64,000 nucleotides of DNA from Flavobacterium sp. CYK-55 (lineage in GTDB: Bacteria; Bacteroidota; Bacteroidia; Flavobacteriales; Flavobacteriaceae): contig NZ_JAHCDK010000003.1 of assembly GCF_018413465.1 (NCBI RefSeq), positions 186,001 through 250,000 on the forward strand. The letters run 5' to 3'. Made by a program: the position numbers and the translations under genes. The notes under the pieces are model-generated. The model searched no databases and was not told the origin of the DNA. It saw nothing but the letters and a program-made list of their open reading frames with translations. Within the stretch, counting starts at the first letter, position 1. The number at the start of each line of letters is the position of its first letter. Below, piece after piece: positions 1-8,769 of the stretch.

Positions 1-1
1 A

Positions 2-2338
2 GGTTCATCAGGCAGCTTGACTTTAATTGCCGGAAATGACGATGACAACACTTGTGGAGCGGCTTTAACTACGCGTTCAAGATTGAGTTTTAATTCAGAT
101 GGTTTAACAACGTATTACATTGCTATTGAGGGTTGGAATGCAACTTCAACAGGAACTTACACTATGGATGTAACTTGTACAGCGGTAAATCCGCCAGCAG
201 TTAACAACCAAAATTGTGACACAGCTTTGACTTTGAATGTTGATGGGTCTTCAACTGATTCAGACAATTCTTATGGAGATGTGAGCCCGAATCAACCCAC
301 ATGTGATACATTTGGAAACATTCAAGATGTTTGGTTCTCATTTACGGCTCCGTCTGCTACAGTTGACTGTGTTGTAACTCCAAATGGTATGACCTCAGGA
401 AACATGGCTATTTATTCCGGAGATTGTTTAGGAGGATTGACACAGATGTCATGTCTTTCAAATTTTACTGTGGCTGCAACTCAATCAATGACAACATTGA
501 CAGCTGGAGAAACTTATTATGTTCAAGTATGGAGTAATGGTGCTGAGCAAGGCACCTTTAGCATTGCTCTTACAGATCCATCGATTTGTATGCCGGTAGC
601 TACTTTTGAAAAAATTTCAAATTGTCCTGTTGATGCTACTTTTACTGTTACTGCTGACGTAAGCAGTCTGGCATCTGCAACTTCAGTTACAGTAACTGAC
701 AATCAAGGAAGTGCTCCGCAAACTATTTCTTCACCATCTATGTTGACTTTTGGACCATATCCAGGAGGAACTTCAGTTGTTTTGACTGTTACAAACGATC
801 AAAGTACAGCATGTTTTTTAGAAAGTGCAACTTTTACTCAAGGTGTTTCTTGTCCTATGGCTAATGATGATTGTGCTAATGCTGTTACCCTAGTTTGTGG
901 AGATACGCTTACAGCTCAAACTACTGAAGGTGCTAGTGGAGGAACTGGTACTTCATGTGTAGGTACAATTGGTGACGATGTTTGGTATACTTTTGTGGGT
1001 GATGGTCAAATTTTTTCTTTGACAGCTACTGCAACAGGAACAGAAAGTCCACAATTAGAAGTGTATGAAAGCACTGATGGTTCATGTTCTGGTTTTACAC
1101 CAGGAAATTGTTATGCTGCTGGTGGTTCTGGAGAAACAGCTGTAACACTTCTATTTAACACTACTAATGGTACAGTTTATTATGCACATGTTGGTAACTG
1201 GATCAATGGTGATCCTGCTGTTGATTTCGATTTAGCACTTACTTGCTCAGCTCCGCCAACCCCACCAGCAAATGATGACTGTTCTGGTGCTTACGTAGTT
1301 ACTGTTAACCCTGATTTATCTTGTGCTTCTGTAACTTCAGGAACTGTTATGGGTGCTACTGCATCTGCAGTTGATGATACCTCTTGCGGTGGTGCTGAAG
1401 ATGATGATGTTTGGTTTTCTTTTGTTGCTACTGATACCAGACATCAAATCAGCTTGAATAATGTTACTGGATCAACTACCGATATGTATCATTCATTATG
1501 GGAAGGTGATTGTGCTAGTTTGACATTAGTAGCAGGCTCTTGTTCTGATGCAAATACAAGTAATCCTACTGGCTTAACAGTTGGAAATACATACTATATT
1601 CGTGTTAATACATTTGGTACTGTAGCCTTGGCAGATACTACATTTGATGTTTGTGTTGGGACATTACCTCCGCCTCCGGCAAATGATGATTGTACAGCAG
1701 CTGAACCGCTTACTGTAGGAACCGCTTTCGCAGATTTCGCTATTGTGTCAAGTAATGCTTCAGCCAGCTCAACTACCGGATTGACTTTTAACTGTCAAAC
1801 CAATCGTAAAAATGATGTTTGGTATAGCTTTACTGTGCCAGCTTCAGGATCTTTCACTGTTGAAACAGATACAAATGCAGGAACAGCTATGACTGATTCA
1901 GTTATTAGTGTTTTCAGCGGTACTTGTGGTGCTTTAACTGAAGTTGGTTGTGATGACGATACCGGAAATGGAAACTTCTCAAAAGTATCTGTAACTGGGC
2001 AAAACCCTGGTGATACATTATATATTGGTGTTTGGTCTTGGGGAACTTCAGCTGATGGCGAATTCCAATTGTCAGTGTATGATCCAACTGCTGCTACCAG
2101 CTCATTTGATAATGCTAATTTTACATACTATCCAAACCCGGTTGATACTGTTTTGAATTTGAATTATGTGAAAAACATTTCTTCAGTTTCAGTATACAAT
2201 TTAGTTGGTCAGCAAGTAATGACAAAAACTAGCAATAATCTAACGCAAGTTGATATGTCTCACTTGGCTAGCGGTACTTACTTAGTTAAAGTAACATCGG
2301 ATAATCAAGTAAAAACTATCAAAATCAACAAGTTGTAA
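2..2338 (+). CDS. T9SS type A sorting domain-containing secreted protein (5' partial)
   Basis: The frame is open to the left edge, so the true start lies outside; at least 778 residues are encoded here. The protein is a chain of Asp/Cys-rich beta-sandwich-like modules, each opening with a motif such as ANDDC followed by a DDVWYSF or DDVWFSF strand. I count about four in the visible part. The last roughly 75 residues form a Por secretion-system C-terminal sorting domain: YPNPV, then SVYNLVGQQV, then LASGTYLVKV, ending in KTIKINKL. From family knowledge such proteins cross the outer membrane by the type IX system and are displayed on the surface or released. The ligand is unknown; adhesion or substrate binding is a guess. 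It is closely paralogous to the next gene, including the same 3' end. Confidence 0.9.
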   Translation, partial: GSSGSLTLIAGNDDDNTCGAALTTRSRLSFNSDGLTTYYIAIEGWNATSTGTYTMDVTCTAVNPPAVNNQNCDTALTLNVDGSSTDSDNSYGDVSPNQPTCDTFGNIQDVWFSFTAPSATVDCVVTPNGMTSGNMAIYSGDCLGGLTQMSCLSNFTVAATQSMTTLTAGETYYVQVWSNGAEQGTFSIALTDPSICMPVATFEKISNCPVDATFTVTADVSSLASATSVTVTDNQGSAPQTISSPSMLTFGPYPGGTSVVLTVTNDQSTACFLESATFTQGVSCPMANDDCANAVTLVCGDTLTAQTTEGASGGTGTSCVGTIGDDVWYTFVGDGQIFSLTATATGTESPQLEVYESTDGSCSGFTPGNCYAAGGSGETAVTLLFNTTNGTVYYAHVGNWINGDPAVDFDLALTCSAPPTPPANDDCSGAYVVTVNPDLSCASVTSGTVMGATASAVDDTSCGGAEDDDVWFSFVATDTRHQISLNNVTGSTTDMYHSLWEGDCASLTLVAGSCSDANTSNPTGLTVGNTYYIRVNTFGTVALADTTFDVCVGTLPPPPANDDCTAAEPLTVGTAFADFAIVSSNASASSTTGLTFNCQTNRKNDVWYSFTVPASGSFTVETDTNAGTAMTDSVISVFSGTCGALTEVGCDDDTGNGNFSKVSVTGQNPGDTLYIGVWSWGTSADGEFQLSVYDPTAATSSFDNANFTYYPNPVDTVLNLNYVKNISSVSVYNLVGQQVMTKTSNNLTQVDMSHLASGTYLVKVTSDNQVKTIKINKL

Positions 2339-2357
2339 TATTTTGTTTAAAAAAATT

Positions 2358-2386
2358 AAAGCCACCTATACGGGTGGCTTTTTTGT
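2358..2386 (+). terminator. Rho-independent terminator after the first T9SS gene
   Basis: The stem GCCACC (2361-2366) pairs with GGTGGC (2373-2378) around the loop TATACG. An A-run precedes it and a T-run follows. The stem is the same as that of the terminator after the next gene, which suggests that the duplication included the 3' flank. Confidence 0.85.
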
Positions 2387-2435
2387 TTTACTAATAATTA
2401 CTATTTTTAGCGGGTATTAACTTTAATATATCGAT

Positions 2436-4592
2436 ATGAAAAAAATTACAAAAATCTTTTTAGGCATCGGCTTATTGCTTAGCGCTGCAACACAAGCTCA
2501 ATGTCTAGATGCTATTGAAGGTCAATGGCCTACTGCCACTTCAACAGCAACTACCTGTGACGGTTTGACTGTCACTACCGTTACTACAGCTGGTTATGCT
2601 AGTGAGTTTTCCTTAGTAAATGTTACTGCCGGAGAAACCTACACATTTAGTAGTTCAATTACATCAGATTACATCACCATCAGCTCTGACGATGGTGCTA
2701 GTGCCGTTGCTTTTGGAATTTCACCAGTAGTTTGGGTAGCAGATATTGACGGACCGGTACGTTTTTATACCCACACAGATGCAAGTTGTGGTGGTAATCA
2801 AAATTTGAGAACAAGATCATATGTTTGCGGAATTCCACCATGTGTTCCTTCTTCAGTAGTTTTTAACACTGAAAGAGATTGCGACAACTCAACTTTTACT
2901 GTAACTGCGGATATTAGTAGTTTAGGTTCGGCTCCATCATTGACTATTTCTGATGACCAATCAAGCCCTACACAATCAGTTTCTGCACCGGGTTTAGTTA
3001 CTTTTGGACCTTATGCTTTTGGAACTACAGTAGTTGTCTCTGTTGCTAATGACGACAATACTTTGTGTACTGTAAATAGTCAAGCTTTAGTTATTTATGC
3101 TTGTCCAATGGCTAATGACGATTGTTCAAACGCTGTTGCACTTAGCTGTGGTGATACACTTACTGCTCAAACAACTGAAGGAGCTTCAGGAGGAACTTCT
3201 ACTTCTTGTGTAGGAACAATTGGCGATGATGTTTGGTATAGATTTACCGGTGATGGACAAGTTTTCACTTTAACTGCAACAGCAACTAATGATGAAGGCC
3301 CTCAGGTAGAGGTGTACGAAAGTACTGATGGTTCGTGTGATGGATTTAGTGCGGGTACTTGTTATGCTGCTGCTGGATCTGGTTCATTGACAACAACATT
3401 AACATTTAATACTACTGACGGAACAACATATTTTGTGCATATTGGTAGTTGGATTAATGGTGATCCTGCAACTGTTTTTGACCTATCACTTACTTGTCAA
3501 GCTCCACCTACAGCACCTGATAATGACGAATGCTCAGGGGCTTATGTTGTAACAGTTAACCCTGACTTGTCATGTGGCTCTGTAACTTCTGGTTCAATTT
3601 TAGGTTCTACTGCTTCAGCTGTTGATGATACTGCTTGTGGAGGTACTGAAGATGATGATGTTTGGTTCTCTTTTGTCGCTACTGATACAAGACATCAAAT
3701 TAGTTTGACAAACGTTGTTGGAACTACAGTAACGGATATGTTCCACTCACTTTGGGAAGGAGATTGCTCAGGTTTGACTTTAGTCGCTGGTTCATGTTCT
3801 GATGCCAACACTAGTACACCAACCGGATTAGTTGTTGGAAATACTTATTATGTTCGTGTTTATACATACGGAAATACTGCGCTAGCTGATACAACATTTG
3901 ACCTTTGTGTAGGTACATTACCTCCTCCTCCTGCAAATGAAGATTGTACAGGAGCTGAACCTCTTACAGTTGGAACTGCTTTTGCTGATTTTGCCATTGT
4001 TGGAACTAATGCTTTTTCAAGTTCAACTGCCGGATTAACTTTCAACTGCCAAACCAATCGTAAAAATGATGTTTGGTACAGCTTTACTGTTCCTGCATCA
4101 GGTTCATTCACAGTTGAGACAGATACCAATACAGGAACTGCAATGACTGATTCTGTTGTGAGTGTATTTAGCGGAACTTGTGGTGCTTTGACTGAAGTTG
4201 GTTGTGATGACGATACCGGAAACGGTAACTTCTCTAAAGTATCTGTAACTGGGCAAAACCCTGGAGATACTTTATACATTGGAGTTTGGACATACGGAAC
4301 AGGTAATGATGGTGAATACCAATTATCTGTTTATGATCCAACAGCTGCGACCAGCTCATTTGACAATGCAAACTTTACATACTATCCAAACCCGGTTGAT
4401 ACTGTATTGAATTTGAACTATGTGAAAAACATTTCTTCAGTTTCAGTTTTCAACTTATTGGGTCAAGAAGTAATGGCTAAAGCAAGCAATAATTTAACTC
4501 AAGTTGATATGTCTGCATTGGCAAGCGGTACTTACTTAGTAAAAGTAACTTCTGACAACCAAGTTAAAACTATTAAAATTAACAAACGATAA
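2436..4592 (+). CDS. T9SS type A sorting domain-containing secreted protein (paralogue of preceding gene)
   Basis: This 718-residue protein begins with a clear signal peptide: MKKITK, a hydrophobic stretch, then ATQAQ as the likely cleavage region near residue 22. A unique N-terminal domain is followed by modules with ANDDC / DNDEC / ANEDC openings and DDVWYRF / DDVWFSF strands. Two of these modules are nearly identical to modules in the preceding gene. The end is a type A T9SS sorting domain (YPNPV, SVFNLLGQEV, LASGTYLVKV). It is predicted to be exported by Sec and then by T9SS. A TAACTTTA sequence at about 2417-2424 is close to the -7 promoter consensus, and the gene has its own terminator, so it is probably monocistronic. 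Function is unknown beyond secretion. Confidence 0.92.
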   Translation: MKKITKIFLGIGLLLSAATQAQCLDAIEGQWPTATSTATTCDGLTVTTVTTAGYASEFSLVNVTAGETYTFSSSITSDYITISSDDGASAVAFGISPVVWVADIDGPVRFYTHTDASCGGNQNLRTRSYVCGIPPCVPSSVVFNTERDCDNSTFTVTADISSLGSAPSLTISDDQSSPTQSVSAPGLVTFGPYAFGTTVVVSVANDDNTLCTVNSQALVIYACPMANDDCSNAVALSCGDTLTAQTTEGASGGTSTSCVGTIGDDVWYRFTGDGQVFTLTATATNDEGPQVEVYESTDGSCDGFSAGTCYAAAGSGSLTTTLTFNTTDGTTYFVHIGSWINGDPATVFDLSLTCQAPPTAPDNDECSGAYVVTVNPDLSCGSVTSGSILGSTASAVDDTACGGTEDDDVWFSFVATDTRHQISLTNVVGTTVTDMFHSLWEGDCSGLTLVAGSCSDANTSTPTGLVVGNTYYVRVYTYGNTALADTTFDLCVGTLPPPPANEDCTGAEPLTVGTAFADFAIVGTNAFSSSTAGLTFNCQTNRKNDVWYSFTVPASGSFTVETDTNTGTAMTDSVVSVFSGTCGALTEVGCDDDTGNGNFSKVSVTGQNPGDTLYIGVWTYGTGNDGEYQLSVYDPTAATSSFDNANFTYYPNPVDTVLNLNYVKNISSVSVFNLLGQEVMAKASNNLTQVDMSALASGTYLVKVTSDNQVKTIKINKR

Positions 4593-4609
4593 TTAATTCG
4601 TTTCATCTT

Positions 4610-4640
4610 AAAAGCCACCTCATAAGGGTGGCTTTTCTTT
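4610..4640 (+). terminator. Rho-independent terminator after the second T9SS gene
   Basis: AAAAGCCACC (4610-4619) pairs with GGTGGCTTTT (4627-4636) around a TCATAAG loop, followed by a T-rich tract. Confidence 0.85.
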
Positions 4641-4651
4641 TTAATATGATT

Positions 4652-4659
4652 TATATTTG
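4652..4659 (+). promoter_or_regulatory. Candidate -7 promoter element (TATATTTG) for the glycosyltransferase operon
   Basis: TATATTTG matches the Bacteroidota -7 consensus TAnnTTTG and lies 15 nt before the ATG at 4675. No convincing -33 TTTG is seen. Confidence 0.5.
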
Positions 4660-4674
4660 TTAAAAATTATTTGA

Positions 4675-5673
4675 ATGCAGTTTTCTATCATCATCCCGGT
4701 ATACAATCGTCCAGATGAAATTGACGAATTACTCGATAGCCTAACCAAGCAAGATTATAAGCAAAAATTTGAAGTCATTATTATTGAAGACGGATCCACC
4801 TTACCTTCGCTTTCAGTACTTGAAAAATACAAAGGCAAACTTCAGATGACTTATTTATCAAAGTCTAATACTGGTCCAGGAGATTCCAGAAACTACGGAA
4901 TGAAGCATGCCAATGGTGATTATTTTATACTCTTTGATTCAGATTGTATTATCCCCAATAATTATTTATCAGAAGTTGAAAAAGCTTTTCAAATCAATTA
5001 TGTCGATTGTTTTGGTGGGCCAGATAAAGCATTAAAATCATTCTCAAACATTCAAAAAGCCATTAATTTTTCAATGACGTCTTTTTTGACGACCGGAGGA
5101 ATTAGGGGTGGTTCTGAAAAAGTAAATAAATTTCAACCGCGCAGTTTTAATATGGGTATTTCAAAAAAAGCCTTTGAAGCTTCCGGTGGATTTGGCTCTA
5201 TTCATCCGGGAGAAGATCCGGATTTATCCATCAGATTATGGCAATTAGGCTTTGAAACTAGATTGTTTTCTGAAGCTTATGTTTATCACAAGCGTCGAAT
5301 TGATTGGGATAGATTTTATACACAAGTCAACAAGTTTGGTAAAGCCAGGCCTATACTCGATAGTTGGCATCCGGCATATCAAAAATGGTCTTATGTATTT
5401 CCTACTTTGTTTATTCTAGGATTTTACGGAGCTTTATTTCTTTTGATTTTTGCGCAAGATGCATTACTCAAATTCTATTTTATTTACTTTTTGATTTTGA
5501 TGCTGGTTTCAACTTTTCAGAATAAGAGTTTGGTGATTGGTTTTCTATCCATTCGCGCAACATGGAATCAATTTCAAGGTTATGGATTAGGTTATATGCA
5601 ATCATTCATAAAAATCAGATTATTAAAGCAACAACCAGAAAAAGCTTTTCCTGAATTATTTTTTAAAAAATGA
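4675..5673 (+). CDS. Family 2 glycosyltransferase, membrane-associated
   Basis: The 332-residue protein opens with the GT-A fold start FSIIIPVYNRPDEID. It has the nucleotide-sugar/metal motif DSD in YFILFDSDCIIP (about residues 80-90) and the later acceptor-site acidic pair in GEDPDLSIRLW. Residues of about 235-290 hold two or three hydrophobic segments, so the C-terminus is probably membrane-anchored. It should transfer a sugar from a nucleotide donor to a lipid or polysaccharide acceptor; the donor and acceptor cannot be read from sequence. Its TGA overlaps the ATG of coaE by 4 nt (ATGA), which indicates translational coupling. Confidence 0.9.
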   Translation: MQFSIIIPVYNRPDEIDELLDSLTKQDYKQKFEVIIIEDGSTLPSLSVLEKYKGKLQMTYLSKSNTGPGDSRNYGMKHANGDYFILFDSDCIIPNNYLSEVEKAFQINYVDCFGGPDKALKSFSNIQKAINFSMTSFLTTGGIRGGSEKVNKFQPRSFNMGISKKAFEASGGFGSIHPGEDPDLSIRLWQLGFETRLFSEAYVYHKRRIDWDRFYTQVNKFGKARPILDSWHPAYQKWSYVFPTLFILGFYGALFLLIFAQDALLKFYFIYFLILMLVSTFQNKSLVIGFLSIRATWNQFQGYGLGYMQSFIKIRLLKQQPEKAFPELFFKK

Positions 5674-6254
5674 CCAAAATAATTGGCTTAACGGGCGGAA
5701 TTGGCAGCGGAAAAACAACCGTTGCTAAACAGTTTATGGATGCTGGAATTCCTGTTTACATTGCCGATGAAGAAGCCAAGAAATTACTTGACAGTTCAGA
5801 TATTCAATCACAAATTAAAAGCGTTTTTGGAACTGAAGTTTTTGAGGATGAAAAAGTATTGCGTTCAAAACTGGCACAACTTGTTTTCAATCAGCCTCAA
5901 AAATTAAAGCAACTCAATGCGATTATTCATCCGGCTGTTAAAGAACATTTTCTAACATGGCTTAAGTCGAAACAAAACGAACCTTATGTGATTCGTGAAG
6001 CTGCTATTTTATTTGAAAGCGGAACATATCAAGATTGCGATTTGATTATATCCGTTGTTGCTCCCATTGAAGACCGGATTAGTCGAGTTATGAAGCGCGA
6101 TCATGTAGATAGAGCTGCTGTTTTGTCGCGAATTAACAATCAATGGACAGACGAGCAACGCATTGAAAAAAGCAACTTTGTCATTGAAAATATCAGCCCT
6201 GAAAATACCTATAAACAAGTCAGTGAAATTCTAAAAAAACTGACAATTGTTTAA
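5670..6254 (+). CDS. coaE: Dephospho-CoA kinase
   Basis: This enzyme catalyses the last step of coenzyme A synthesis, phosphorylating the 3'-OH of dephospho-CoA with ATP in the cytoplasm. The 194 residues contain a textbook P-loop GGIGSGKT at residues 9-16, the DEEAKKLL segment near residue 34, the substrate-lid motif REAAILFESG, and the late RxxxRDxxDRAAVLSRIxNQ motif. Length is typical. It is coupled by a 4-nt overlap to the glycosyltransferase upstream, but the functional link between the two is not obvious. Confidence 0.97.
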   Translation: MTKIIGLTGGIGSGKTTVAKQFMDAGIPVYIADEEAKKLLDSSDIQSQIKSVFGTEVFEDEKVLRSKLAQLVFNQPQKLKQLNAIIHPAVKEHFLTWLKSKQNEPYVIREAAILFESGTYQDCDLIISVVAPIEDRISRVMKRDHVDRAAVLSRINNQWTDEQRIEKSNFVIENISPENTYKQVSEILKKLTIV

Positions 6255-6292
6255 AATTTATTTCTGATGTTAATGTTTGGTTAATCTATTTA

Positions 6293-6320
6293 TTGGCTAA
6301 ATGTTAAAATGTTAATTTTG
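6293..6320 (+). promoter_or_regulatory. Promoter for histidine kinase, directly abutting its ATG
   Basis: A -33-like TTGG (6293-6296), a 16-nt spacer and a perfect -7 TAATTTTG (6313-6320) end only five bases before the ATG at 6326. A start site 4-7 nt after the -7 element would give a leaderless transcript. Confidence 0.55.
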
Positions 6321-6325
6321 ATTCG

Positions 6326-7909
6326 ATGAATAAATTGTTTTTTCGATTGCTTGTATTACTCATGAGCTTGTCGTTAATCGGCATCATACTCGTACAAGTT
6401 TATTGGTTCAATACTTCATTTAAAAATAATGAAGAACAATTTAGGTTTCATGTCAAACAAGTGATTGGCAATGTGGCTGATAAGCTTGAACAAGACGAAG
6501 CTCTGAGTTTTATTGACAAATACAAAAAACTCAAAGACAGTATTGGTAAAGAACCCCAAAAAAGCGATTTTTTAGAATTCGGTTATTACCAACGCGATTC
6601 CAGAACAAACGAAACTATTATTTATTCAAATAACATTATTTCTGAAGATTACAACATATCTTCAACGCTCTTTGACAAAAAAGTAGACAGTATCAAACTC
6701 AAGAATTTTACTTCAAAACGAGTTACTGAAATATACAACCGCTCAAACATTGATAAATCAGGCATGCAACAAACCATTGCGCCCGATGTCAAAATCAAAA
6801 AAGCCGGAAGTATGGATATTTTAGATAACGCCCAATTTGAAATTTTCTTCAGAGACATTGCAGCCTCCAAACCATTGCAAGACCGTGTCTCTAAAGAGCG
6901 TCTTCAGCAATTGTTGCACGATGAACTCCGTCAGTATTCTGTAAAAACTCCTTTTGAATTTAGTATATATAGCGACGGATTGGCCACCAAAATTCAATCT
7001 GATAATTTTAATTACCAGAAAGAGAAAACTTATTCTATACCAGTTTTTACAGATAACGAGGGGCAAACTAAATATCAGCTTTTGGTGAGTTTTCCGCACA
7101 AAGAAAGATTCTTGTTTTCTGAACTCGTTGGTATCACTTTATTGTCCATCATATTTACATTGGTCATTATAATTGCTTATGCTAGTGCGCTCAATCAGCT
7201 TATTCGTCAACGTCAGATTTCTGAAATTAAAACTGATTTCATCAACAACATGACGCACGAATTCAAAACACCGATTGCTACCATTAACTTGGCTTTAGAT
7301 GCCATAAAAAGTCCAAAAGTGATTGATGATAAAGAAAAAGTTCAGCGCTATTTGCAAATGATTCGCGACGAAAACAAACGCATGCACGCTCAAGTTGAAA
7401 ATGTATTGCGCATTTCTAAACTCGAGAAGAAAGAATTAGATATAAGCAAAGAAACTTATCAGCTCGATGAAATCATAGAAGAAGCCATTGAACACGTTCA
7501 TTTAATTGTTGAAGACAGACAAGGAACTATTCAAACACATTTTGAAGCAACCCGAACCACCGTTTTGCTCAACGATGTACACTTTACCAATGTGATTGTG
7601 AATATTCTGGACAACGCCATTAAATATTCAACCGACGCACCCAAAATTGATATTTATACTGAAAACGTAAAAGATTACGTTATTGTTAAAATTAAAGATC
7701 AAGGTGTGGGTATGAGTAAAGCAGCTCAAAAACGAATTTTCGAGAAGTTTTACCGCGAACACACCGGTGATGTACACAACGTAAAAGGCCACGGTTTAGG
7801 CTTGGCTTACGTTAAACGAATTGTCGATGACCACAACGGTCAGATATTCGTAGAAAGTGAAAAAGGAAAAGGCAGTACTTTTATTTTAAAGCTGCCATTA
7901 ATCAACTAA
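6326..7909 (+). CDS. Two-component sensor histidine kinase
   Basis: The protein has 527 residues. One membrane helix (about 7-28) and a second (about 264-288) flank an extracytoplasmic sensor region of roughly 230 residues with no recognisable small-molecule domain. The HisKA box NNMTHEFKTPIA places the phosphoacceptor at His311. The HATPase domain has the N box NILDNAIKYS (Asn426-Asn430), the G1 box DQGVGM (Asp458) and the G2 box GHGLGLAYVKRI. It should autophosphorylate and pass the phosphate to the response regulator that begins 34 nt downstream. The signal is unknown. The start is set by the promoter immediately upstream and by the first membrane helix beginning right after Met1. Confidence 0.95.
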   Translation: MNKLFFRLLVLLMSLSLIGIILVQVYWFNTSFKNNEEQFRFHVKQVIGNVADKLEQDEALSFIDKYKKLKDSIGKEPQKSDFLEFGYYQRDSRTNETIIYSNNIISEDYNISSTLFDKKVDSIKLKNFTSKRVTEIYNRSNIDKSGMQQTIAPDVKIKKAGSMDILDNAQFEIFFRDIAASKPLQDRVSKERLQQLLHDELRQYSVKTPFEFSIYSDGLATKIQSDNFNYQKEKTYSIPVFTDNEGQTKYQLLVSFPHKERFLFSELVGITLLSIIFTLVIIIAYASALNQLIRQRQISEIKTDFINNMTHEFKTPIATINLALDAIKSPKVIDDKEKVQRYLQMIRDENKRMHAQVENVLRISKLEKKELDISKETYQLDEIIEEAIEHVHLIVEDRQGTIQTHFEATRTTVLLNDVHFTNVIVNILDNAIKYSTDAPKIDIYTENVKDYVIVKIKDQGVGMSKAAQKRIFEKFYREHTGDVHNVKGHGLGLAYVKRIVDDHNGQIFVESEKGKGSTFILKLPLIN

Positions 7910-7943
7910 CAAACGCAACTAATCAACTAAAACTATATTTGCT

Positions 7944-8660
7944 ATGAACACCGAAACCAAAAAAATCCTATTAGTCGAAGACGATCAAAACTTCGGCGCC
8001 ATCCTAAAAGATTACTTATTGCTCAATGATTTTGAAGTCACTCTAGCCAAAAACGGCATGGAAGGCTTTGAAAAATTCAAAAAAGACACCTATGATTTGT
8101 GCATCCTTGATGTCATGATGCCTTATAAAGATGGTTACACTTTAGCCAAAGAAATCCGCGAGAAAAACAAAGAAGTGCCCATTATCTTTTTAACGGCTAA
8201 ATCGATGAAAGAAGATGTGCTTAAAGGTTATAAAGTAGGCGCAGACGATTATTTGAACAAACCGTTTGATTCTGAAGTTTTACTCATGAAAATCAAAGCG
8301 ATTATTCAGCGTAAAGCTTCTGATGCCAAACCTGAGAATGTCAAATTTGAGTTCCAAATTGGTCAATTCCATCTGAATTCAAAATTGAGATTTTTGACCT
8401 TCAAAAATGACGAACCGATTAAATTGTCGCCCAAAGAAAACGAGTTGCTCAAAATGCTCGCTATGTATGAGAACGATCTCATGCCGCGCGAATTGGCACT
8501 TACCAAAATCTGGAGAGACGACAACTACTTTACTTCACGAAGCATGGACGTATACATTGCCAAGCTGCGCAAATACCTCAAACTTGATGAAGACGTAGAA
8601 ATCCTCAACATACATGGTGAAGGTTTTAGATTAGTAGTCAAAAACAAAATGGCCAGTTAA
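7944..8660 (+). CDS. OmpR/PhoB-family response regulator
   Basis: The protein has 238 residues. The N-terminal receiver domain has acidic residues in LLVEDDQN, the phosphoacceptor Asp56 in CILDVMMP and the conserved Lys in LNKPFDSEVL near residue 105. The C-terminal winged-helix DNA-binding domain (about 140-235) contains the usual LSPKENELLKML and SRSMDVYIAKLRKYL stretches. It should be the partner of the upstream histidine kinase; both are probably co-transcribed and end at the terminator at 8666. Target genes cannot be inferred. Confidence 0.96.
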   Translation: MNTETKKILLVEDDQNFGAILKDYLLLNDFEVTLAKNGMEGFEKFKKDTYDLCILDVMMPYKDGYTLAKEIREKNKEVPIIFLTAKSMKEDVLKGYKVGADDYLNKPFDSEVLLMKIKAIIQRKASDAKPENVKFEFQIGQFHLNSKLRFLTFKNDEPIKLSPKENELLKMLAMYENDLMPRELALTKIWRDDNYFTSRSMDVYIAKLRKYLKLDEDVEILNIHGEGFRLVVKNKMAS

Positions 8661-8665
8661 ATATA

Positions 8666-8693
8666 AAAGCTCTGAGTAATCAGGGCTTTTTTT
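8666..8693 (+). terminator. Rho-independent terminator of the two-component operon
   Basis: GCTCTGA (8669-8675) pairs with TCAGGGC (8680-8686) around GTAA, with one G-T pair, followed by seven T. Confidence 0.85.
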
Positions 8694-8699
8694 ATGAGA

Positions 8700-8754
8700 A
8701 GCTTAATCCCGCTTTTCGCAGTGCACGGCACTTTGCTTCAATCGGGGCTAGGGC
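8700..8754 (-). repeat. Structured intergenic repeat, copy 1 (truncated), Flavo-1-like
   Basis: Read on the minus strand, it starts with the conserved CTAGCCCCGAT and ends with GCGGGATTAAGCT. Compared with the copies near 10.4, 42.7, 50.3 and 58.0 kb it lacks the long central A/T-rich hairpin and keeps only a short GTGC/GCAC stem. It lies between convergent genes. The family name is from memory and needs a covariance-model search. Confidence 0.6.
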
Positions 8755-8769
8755 AGCACGAATAACTCA

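Noticed and set aside
3860..4279. A 139-residue minus-strand frame inside the second T9SS gene
   Set aside because: It mirrors a strongly biased coding sequence and has no promoter, start context or domain.
8700..8754. Terminator for the acyl-ACP thioesterase
   Set aside because: There is no U-run on the minus strand, and the ends match the dispersed repeat; a secondary role in termination is not excluded.
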